Source: Thermofilum sp. ex4484_15 (GTDB lineage: Archaea > Thermoproteota > Thermoprotei > Thermofilales > EX4484-15). From it: 11,134 nt of DNA. Numbering within the stretch: position 1 is the stretch's first letter; each line of letters begins with the position of its first letter. The stretch is from positions 1-11,134 of the forward strand of contig NJEH01000057.1 of the NCBI GenBank assembly GCA_002254595.1. Direction: 5' to 3'. Shown here in pieces: positions 5,794 to 11,134 of the stretch. The notes below the pieces were generated by a model, which saw only the letters and a list, made by a program, of their open reading frames with translations, searched no databases and was not told the origin of the DNA. The translations under genes were made by a program, and so were the position numbers.

Positions 5794-7686
5794 ATGAAGG
5801 CTTTAGAACTTAAGTATGCATATAATTTCGAGAAAGGAAAGAAAATGATAACCGAAGCCTTAACCAAAGCTGGGGCGATCCTTAAGAACGGTAAATGGTA
5901 TTACAACGGTAAGCCGATAGTGTTGAAGTTCTTCATAAGAATAGAGGATTATAGGAAGGAAATAGGCGATTACGTAGCTTCTCAATTGGAAAAGGTAGGC
6001 TTTACCGTAGAGAAGCTATATCGTCCGGCTAGGGATGCGGTACCTATAGTTTACGGATCTGATCCTAGGGAGGGTAAGTGGCACCTATATACCGAGGGAT
6101 GGGCTTATACCGCTATAAGCGCTTACGACGATATCGATCCCGACTTCTTCTGTACTTCACCCTATAGCGGTGCTGTGTTTAAGGTCTATAAGCCCCCTGA
6201 GGAGCTAGTAGAGGTAGCTAAGAAATTATCAGCTGCTAAGTATAAATCCTTAAAGGAAAGGAACGAATTGGTAAGGAAAGCTGCTGAGTTAGCATTAGAG
6301 GATTCCGTAAGGATATGGTTAGTAGATCAGATAACTCCCTTCGCCTATAGTTCTAACATAGAGGAAATGGTTTACGACCTATACGGTGGCCCGTTCTCGC
6401 TCTTCTCCCTGAGGACTATAAAGTTCAAGGGCAAAGTAGGAGGGATGGTTAAGGCGGGCAATATGAGGATGTTTACTTCTGCTTATAACCCCATAGCGGG
6501 CTTTACTTGGCTATACGATGTCTTCGTCTTCTACGCCGTTAGCGACCCTACGGTCTTCCCGCATCCCCATACAGGCAAGTATATACCCGTTAGGGCTAAG
6601 TTCCAAGTAAGGACTGCAGGCCCTGAAGGAGTATTAAAGGTACCGCCTACAGCCTTAAAGTACAATGTCTCGAAGAGAAAGTGGGTAGAGGTAGGTCCTA
6701 ATGTTACGGCTAAGAGCGTAGTTAGGTTCATCTTCACCTTAGGTAAGTGGCATGATGGACAACCGGTAACCTTAGCCGATATACTAATGAGCTTAGCTAC
6801 TACTTTCGAAATAGCTACGCCTAATTCAACGCTTTACGATCCTTCAGCCGTAACGCCTACTACGGAGACGTTCGTTAAGACCTTCAAAGGGATAAGTATA
6901 GTAGCCGGTAACGTTTACGATGTTTATGTAGATTATTGGCACCCGGACAAGAGCTACATCGCTAACTTAGCTTCCATAGGGGCTACTGTACCTTGGGAAG
7001 TCCAGGCCCTTATGAACGTTGCAGTAGCGGATAGGAAGTTAGCCTTCTCAGATACTAGGGCGGAGGAATGGAAGGTAGATTGGTTAGACTTAACTAAGGG
7101 ACGTAGCCTTGATATATTAAAGTCCTACATGGAGAAGTTCAAGAAGGAGAACTACATACCGCCTGAAATTAAGGGTTACGTAACTCCCGAGGAAGCTAGG
7201 GCTAGGTGGAGGGCGATATCCTATTGGTTCGATAAATATGGCCACTTCTACGTTAGCGATGGCCCGTTCTACATAGCTAAGGTAGATACCGTAGCTAGGC
7301 AGGTCATCATGAAGGCGTTTAGGGAGTATCCCTTCAGAGCGGATCGCTGGGCTTACTTAATTAAGCCTAGGGTACCCTCCATAGTAGTAAGTGGACCTAG
7401 TGAAGCTACCCTAGGTAGTAGAGTCGTATTTAACGTAACTTCGACCTTTGAGGGTAGGCCGTACACTAGGGTAGGAGTTAAGTACTTATTATTAAGCCCC
7501 AAGGGAGTAGTAATATTAAGAGGCGACGCTAAAGCGGTAGGCATGGGAGTCTTCACTATAGAGTTCAGCCCTGAGGAAACTTCAAAGTTAACCCCAGGCG
7601 CTTACACCTTAATGGTAATAGGGGTAGGAGAGGAAGCCGCTACTCCCATTATAAAGACTACCTCGATAGTATTTGTACCGGGCTAA
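5794..7686 (+). CDS. Peptide ABC transporter substrate-binding protein (family 5), C-terminal part of broken gene
   Basis: Main body of the binding protein for the downstream Dpp/Opp importer, 630 residues from the ATG at 5794. The frame extends back to 5713, so this ATG is probably internal rather than a true start; alone it lacks a signal peptide and would stay in the cytoplasm. Segment order is unusual. Residues about 11-75 (NFEKGKKMITEAL…) match the late part of ordinary family-5 proteins (ekAk.LL.eAG), and 135-190 their C-terminal helices. Residues 306-335, with WHDGQPVTLADIL (319-331), match the usual N-terminal WHDGkplTAdDV region, and SDGPFYI (488-494) the GTGPY segment. The protein is thus circularly permuted. 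Residues about 528-630 form an Ig-like beta domain. Sequons N291, N303, N344 and N547 fit an external location. No C-terminal membrane anchor is visible. Confidence 0.88.
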   Translation: MKALELKYAYNFEKGKKMITEALTKAGAILKNGKWYYNGKPIVLKFFIRIEDYRKEIGDYVASQLEKVGFTVEKLYRPARDAVPIVYGSDPREGKWHLYTEGWAYTAISAYDDIDPDFFCTSPYSGAVFKVYKPPEELVEVAKKLSAAKYKSLKERNELVRKAAELALEDSVRIWLVDQITPFAYSSNIEEMVYDLYGGPFSLFSLRTIKFKGKVGGMVKAGNMRMFTSAYNPIAGFTWLYDVFVFYAVSDPTVFPHPHTGKYIPVRAKFQVRTAGPEGVLKVPPTALKYNVSKRKWVEVGPNVTAKSVVRFIFTLGKWHDGQPVTLADILMSLATTFEIATPNSTLYDPSAVTPTTETFVKTFKGISIVAGNVYDVYVDYWHPDKSYIANLASIGATVPWEVQALMNVAVADRKLAFSDTRAEEWKVDWLDLTKGRSLDILKSYMEKFKKENYIPPEIKGYVTPEEARARWRAISYWFDKYGHFYVSDGPFYIAKVDTVARQVIMKAFREYPFRADRWAYLIKPRVPSIVVSGPSEATLGSRVVFNVTSTFEGRPYTRVGVKYLLLSPKGVVILRGDAKAVGMGVFTIEFSPEETSKLTPGAYTLMVIGVGEEAATPIIKTTSIVFVPG

Positions 7687-7710
7687 GGGGTTTTCCTAAA
7701 CCTTAAATTC

Positions 7711-7720
7711 CTCCTTTTTT
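7711..7720 (+). terminator. Possible T-tract terminator after the binding-protein gene
   Basis: CTCCTTTTTT at 7711-7720, about 25 nt after the stop, is a pyrimidine/T tract like those at which archaeal RNA polymerase stops or pauses. Partial termination here would give more binding protein than permease, as common in such operons. Confidence 0.4.
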
Positions 7721-7727
7721 ATTTATT
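7716..7727 (+). promoter_or_regulatory. Possible internal promoter for the permease genes
   Basis: TTTTTATTTATT overlaps the T tract. Its centre is about 25 bp before the ATG at 7746, and that ATG has no clear Shine-Dalgarno, so a leaderless start is possible. The same bases also fit a terminator; I cannot tell the two roles apart from sequence. Confidence 0.35.
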
Positions 7728-7745
7728 GTTACGGGTAATCAGCTA

Positions 7746-8801
7746 ATGGTCCCGGTTAAGTATTTTGCAAAAACGGTCGCTATAAGGTTACTTACGCTTA
7801 TCATAGCTATTTACATTACCGTAGTTATAGCTAACTTAGGGGGCTTCATAGATAGGATTTACATAGGCCAAATAAGGTTTAACGTGGAATCGGAAATAGC
7901 TAGGAACCCCTCTTTCGCTAACTTACCTGAGAATCTAAGGGAGAAGTACATAAATGAAAGAGTACAAGCGATAATACGTTCTAGGGGTTTGGATAAGCCA
8001 TTCATATTTAGGAGCTTCATATACTTCAGGGATGCCTTAACCCTTAACTTAGGGAGGGCGTTAATACTTAGGAGCGCATCCGGTTCAAGCTTAGTGAAGG
8101 ATATAATACTAGAGAGGTTACCTCAAACGGTATTGCTTTTTACAACCGGTACGATAATATCTGCTTTATTAGGCATCTACTTATCGCTTTACATGGCTAA
8201 GAGTGCCGGAGGTACATTCGATAAGTCCGTTACATTCTTCGCTATTACTACTTCCATAGTACCTCCTTGGTTCTTCGGAATAATCTTCATATTAATATTT
8301 TCCTTCTACTTAGGCCTTTTCCCCTCCGGCGGTATGTTTAGCGTACCTCCTCCTTCAACGCTGTTAGGTTACTTTAGGGATATATTATATCATATGGCCT
8401 TACCCCTCCTAGCGTGGGTATTTAATGGATTAGGGGCGTGGGCTTACGTAAGTAGGAATATTTTAATACAAGTATCCCAAGAAGATTACGTAGTGGTTGC
8501 TAGAGCTAAGGGCTTACCGGAAAGGCTGGTCCTTTCCAGGTACGTACTTAGGCCTTCCCTCCCGCCTATAGTTACTAATGTAGCTTTAGCCATAGTTAAC
8601 TCACTTACGGGAGCTATAATAACCGAGACAGTATTCGATTGGCCTGGTGTAGGTAGGTTGCTTTATGAAGCTATTTTATCCCTCGATGCGCCGGTAGTAA
8701 TAGGCATAACGGTAATTTATGCTTACCTTTATACTTTAACAGTATTAGCGCTGGACTTAATATACGGTTTACTAGACCCTAGGATAAGGAGTAGTAGGTG
8801 A
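7746..8801 (+). CDS. dppB: Peptide ABC transporter permease, DppB/OppB type
   Basis: First transmembrane subunit of a peptide/nickel-type importer. At 351 residues it has an N-terminal helix (about 12-32), a predicted external region of about 90 residues (33-123), then the BPD_transp_1 core with helices near 127-150, 163-190, 217-236, 275-297 and 318-342. The cytoplasmic EAA loop that docks on the ATPase is clear: DYVVVARAKGLPERLVLSRY (247-266). The family ends TETVFDWPGVGRLLYEAI (293-310) and LDPRIR (343-348) are present. The gene starts 59 nt after the binding-protein stop and ends 5 nt before the next permease start. Substrate specificity for peptides is inferred from family; sugar oligomers are also transported by archaeal members of this family. 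Confidence 0.93.
   Translation: MVPVKYFAKTVAIRLLTLIIAIYITVVIANLGGFIDRIYIGQIRFNVESEIARNPSFANLPENLREKYINERVQAIIRSRGLDKPFIFRSFIYFRDALTLNLGRALILRSASGSSLVKDIILERLPQTVLLFTTGTIISALLGIYLSLYMAKSAGGTFDKSVTFFAITTSIVPPWFFGIIFILIFSFYLGLFPSGGMFSVPPPSTLLGYFRDILYHMALPLLAWVFNGLGAWAYVSRNILIQVSQEDYVVVARAKGLPERLVLSRYVLRPSLPPIVTNVALAIVNSLTGAIITETVFDWPGVGRLLYEAILSLDAPVVIGITVIYAYLYTLTVLALDLIYGLLDPRIRSSR
8797..8801 (+). promoter_or_regulatory. Shine-Dalgarno supporting a TTG start for dppC
   Basis: GGTGA at 8797-8801, complementary to the archaeal 16S 3' end, overlaps the dppB TGA stop and ends 5 nt before the TTG at 8807. No in-frame ATG or GTG lies at a sensible place, so TTG is the likely start. Confidence 0.6.
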
Positions 8802-8806
8802 GGTAA

Positions 8807-10219
8807 TTGAGCGCACCTCTAGGTTTAAGGGAGATAGTTAAGGAAGTACTTAAAAGTAAAAGCGGCTTAGCAGGGCTCTGCATTTTACTATTCCTTACAA
8901 TCCTTTCCCTATTAGTGCCGATATACTTCCCTAAGGGCAATATAGTTAACGCTTGGAACGATCCTCTACATTGGGTTAAATACCCTAGATTAGCTGCTCC
9001 CGAATGGGTTGAAATCTTCATAGGTAAGAGACTACCTAGGACCTTAGATATAGTCAATAGCGATTTTAAATATCTTTCAATTAAGATGAGTTCGGGCTTT
9101 AAATACGTTCGGAGGGAAGCTAATTTCTACTACGATTACGATGATTTTCCCTCTGATTTCATAATATTCTTAAACACTAGCTACCGTTCCTCTCCTCCTT
9201 ACGTAGCTGTAACCATCATAAGACCTGACGGCCTCAAGGTTAAATTATTCAGCGGTACTTTAACCTCCTCCACTCAAGCACTCTATATATCCACCGATAA
9301 GGATATACTCTCGAACATAGCGGATTTCGTAACTAAAGTAACCGGTAAGCCCCCTAGTGCGTTAAGCTTCATTTATATATTCGCTGAGAGGGAGAGCTTA
9401 CCTAACGTTAAGGAGGTAAAGGTACTTAAGAGTTCCTACTTTAAGCCCCCTAGGCCTTATAGAATAGTAGTTAAAGCCTTAATGTACTCAAAGAAAGATA
9501 AGCTAAGGATAGAGGCGATAATATACGGTAAGGTTTACGGGCTAGCCGGTACGGATAACGAGAGGAGGGACATATTATTAGGCATACTATGGGGTACGCC
9601 CATATCCTTAGCCTTTGGGATCGTAGGATCGGTAGTTACTACAGTTATCCAAGCGTTCCTAGGGGCCGTTAGCGCTTGGTACGGGGGGAAGGTAGATGAA
9701 GTACTACAAAGGGCTACTGATATTATGTTAGTGATACCAATATTACCATTAATAATATTGATAGATTTCGTCTATAGGCTTACGCTATGGAGGCTCTTAG
9801 AGGTATTAGTAGTATTCAGTATACTTGGAATGGTTACAAAAATTACCAGAAGCATGGTGTTACAGGTAAAGAGTGAACAATATATAGAGGCTGCAATATC
9901 TTATGGTGCCAGCAAGAAGAGGATCTTAGCCTTATATATAACGCCAAGGATAACTCCCTATACTTTCGCTAATATAGTATTAAGTATACCTTCCTTCGTA
10001 TTCCTGGAAGCAGCGTTAAGCATATTGGGATTAGGCGACCCATTACTCCCTACGCTCGGTAAATTACTTGATAACGCTTACGAAGGAGGTGCCTTGTATC
10101 ACGGCTACTGGTGGTGGGTCTTATTACCCGCCGGCGTAATTATGTTAATAGCGATAGCTTTCGTGCTAATGTATTATCCTTTAGATAAGATATTGAACCC
10201 TAGGTTAAGGGAGAGGTAG
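8807..10219 (+). CDS. dppC: Peptide ABC transporter permease, DppC/OppC type, with large external insert
   Basis: Second transmembrane subunit of the importer. At 470 residues it is far longer than the usual 280-300. The N-terminal helix (about 21-42) is followed by an insert of about 200 residues (43-244) before the normal start of the core, GTDNERRDILLGILWG (248-263). The insert begins with a WNDPLHW segment and holds a beta-rich region with one sequon (N123); topology puts it outside, near the binding protein. The core has helices near 265-290, 305-322, 330-345, 385-408 and 437-458. The EAA loop is EQYIEAAISYGASKKRILAL (357-376), and LGLGDPLLPTLG (407-418) is typical of DppC. The start codon is TTG. 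The stop is 1 nt before the next gene. Confidence 0.92.
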   Translation: MSAPLGLREIVKEVLKSKSGLAGLCILLFLTILSLLVPIYFPKGNIVNAWNDPLHWVKYPRLAAPEWVEIFIGKRLPRTLDIVNSDFKYLSIKMSSGFKYVRREANFYYDYDDFPSDFIIFLNTSYRSSPPYVAVTIIRPDGLKVKLFSGTLTSSTQALYISTDKDILSNIADFVTKVTGKPPSALSFIYIFAERESLPNVKEVKVLKSSYFKPPRPYRIVVKALMYSKKDKLRIEAIIYGKVYGLAGTDNERRDILLGILWGTPISLAFGIVGSVVTTVIQAFLGAVSAWYGGKVDEVLQRATDIMLVIPILPLIILIDFVYRLTLWRLLEVLVVFSILGMVTKITRSMVLQVKSEQYIEAAISYGASKKRILALYITPRITPYTFANIVLSIPSFVFLEAALSILGLGDPLLPTLGKLLDNAYEGGALYHGYWWWVLLPAGVIMLIAIAFVLMYYPLDKILNPRLRER

Positions 10220-10220
10220 T

Positions 10221-11134
10221 ATGTTACTTGAAGTAAGGGGGCTTAAGCTATATTACTGGACCGTAAGGGGGGTAGTGAGGGCAGTCGATGGCGTATCCTT
10301 AAGTATAGCTAGGGGTGAGACTTTAGCTTTAGTAGGCGAATCGGGTTGCGGTAAGTCCTCTTTAGCTTTAGCTATAATGCGTTTACTACCTCGTAACGTA
10401 TACTTGTACGAAGGCTCAATAAAATTGGACGGTTTAGAATTGACTAACCTAAGCGAGGAGGATATGAGGACTAAAGTTAGGTGGAGGAAAATATCTATGG
10501 TATTTCAAGGCGCTATGAACGCTTTAAATCCTGTGATTAAGGTAGGTGATCAAGTAGCCGAGCCCCTTATAATACACGAGGGGATTAGCAGATCTGAAGC
10601 TATGAAAGCTGTAGTAGAAGCACTGAGCATGGTAAGGCTTCCGGATTATATAATGGATAGATATCCTCACGAACTATCTGGAGGTATGAAGCAGAGGGTA
10701 GTAATAGCTATGGCCTTATTAATGAAACCAGAATTAATTATTTTAGACGAACCTACTTCCGCTCTAGATGTAATAACCCAAGCTAATATTATGAACTTAC
10801 TTAAGAAACTAAAGAGGGAACTCTCCTTATCTTATATATTCATAACCCACGATTTAGCTCTCGCTAGCGAACTAGCTGACAAGGTAGCTGTAATGTACGG
10901 TGGCAAGATAGTGGAAGTAGGCCCAGCCGAAGCTATCTACGGTAAGCCTAAGCACCCTTACACTTCGAAACTCATAGCTAGCGTACCTACGCTAAGGACC
11001 GATAAGAAGTTGGAGTTTATCCCCGGTTCTCCTCCTAACTTAATTAACCCTCCTCCGGGTTGTAGGTTCCACCCTAGGTGTCCTTACGCTATGGATATTT
11101 GTAAACGCGAGGAACCTCCCTTAATCGAAGTAGG
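10221..11134 (+). CDS. dppD: Peptide ABC transporter ATP-binding protein, DppD/OppD type, 3'-truncated by window end
   Basis: Cytoplasmic ATPase that drives the importer. The frame from the ATG at 10221 runs open to the window end: 304 complete codons of an expected 320-340. Motifs are Walker A GESGCGKSS (39-47), Q-loop Gln96, signature LSGGMKQR (152-159), Walker B LIILDEP (172-178), D-loop SALD (180-183) and switch His210. The C-terminal oligopeptide-type extension (oligo_HPY region) starts near HPYTSKLI (245-252) and contains GCRFHPRCP with Cys281, Cys287 and Cys294, part of the cysteine cluster typical of Dpp/Opp ATPases. All catalytic residues are intact. A GAGAGGT stretch at 10211-10217 serves as ribosome-binding site across the dppC stop. 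A partner DppF-type ATPase is expected just outside the window. Confidence 0.95.
   Translation, partial: MLLEVRGLKLYYWTVRGVVRAVDGVSLSIARGETLALVGESGCGKSSLALAIMRLLPRNVYLYEGSIKLDGLELTNLSEEDMRTKVRWRKISMVFQGAMNALNPVIKVGDQVAEPLIIHEGISRSEAMKAVVEALSMVRLPDYIMDRYPHELSGGMKQRVVIAMALLMKPELIILDEPTSALDVITQANIMNLLKKLKRELSLSYIFITHDLALASELADKVAVMYGGKIVEVGPAEAIYGKPKHPYTSKLIASVPTLRTDKKLEFIPGSPPNLINPPPGCRFHPRCPYAMDICKREEPPLIEV

Noticed and set aside
1..11134. Mobile element, CRISPR array, toxin or defence system
   Set aside because: No transposase, terminal inverted repeats, spaced direct repeats or nuclease/effector genes are visible; the unusual parts lie within ordinary transporter operons.

Overview
The window looks like a chromosomal stretch of a thermophilic archaeon, most likely a crenarchaeote in the broad sense (Thermoproteota). 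The evidence is: archaeal-type RNase HII; a DUF424 protein and an NMD3 homologue, both archaeal families; TATA boxes about 25 bp upstream of several start codons, implying leaderless or nearly leaderless mRNAs; Shine-Dalgarno motifs at genes inside operons; and codon use dominated by TTA (Leu), AGG (Arg) and ATA (Ile). I cannot name the genus. All recognised genes are on the + strand, tightly packed, and no gap without a gene exceeds 80 bp.

Positions 1-1911 carry information-processing genes: the C-terminal two thirds of RNase HII, a DUF424 protein and NMD3 (ribosome biogenesis).

Positions 1988-5430 hold a second cluster: an ABC-2 type export ATPase, its permease, an endonuclease IV-like gene, and a small two-helix membrane protein with a probable external domain. 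The permease is odd. It has five clear membrane helices, lacks the usual sixth, and ends in a polar tail of about 170 residues. The small membrane protein may complete the transporter.

Positions 5481-11134 are a peptide (Dpp/Opp) import operon behind a good promoter: substrate-binding protein, permease B, permease C with a large external insert, and ATPase D, which is cut by the window end. An F-type ATPase would be expected next. The substrate-binding protein is the most interesting part. Its domain order is circularly permuted relative to ordinary family-5 binding proteins. Its reading frame is also broken near 5750, where the shift to the +1 frame coincides with a missing conserved segment. 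The break sequence, CTT TAG G followed at once by a perfect GC-rich hairpin, resembles a +1 frameshift site. An internal deletion that made a pseudogene, or an assembly error, is the simpler reading. The genes downstream of the break look intact.
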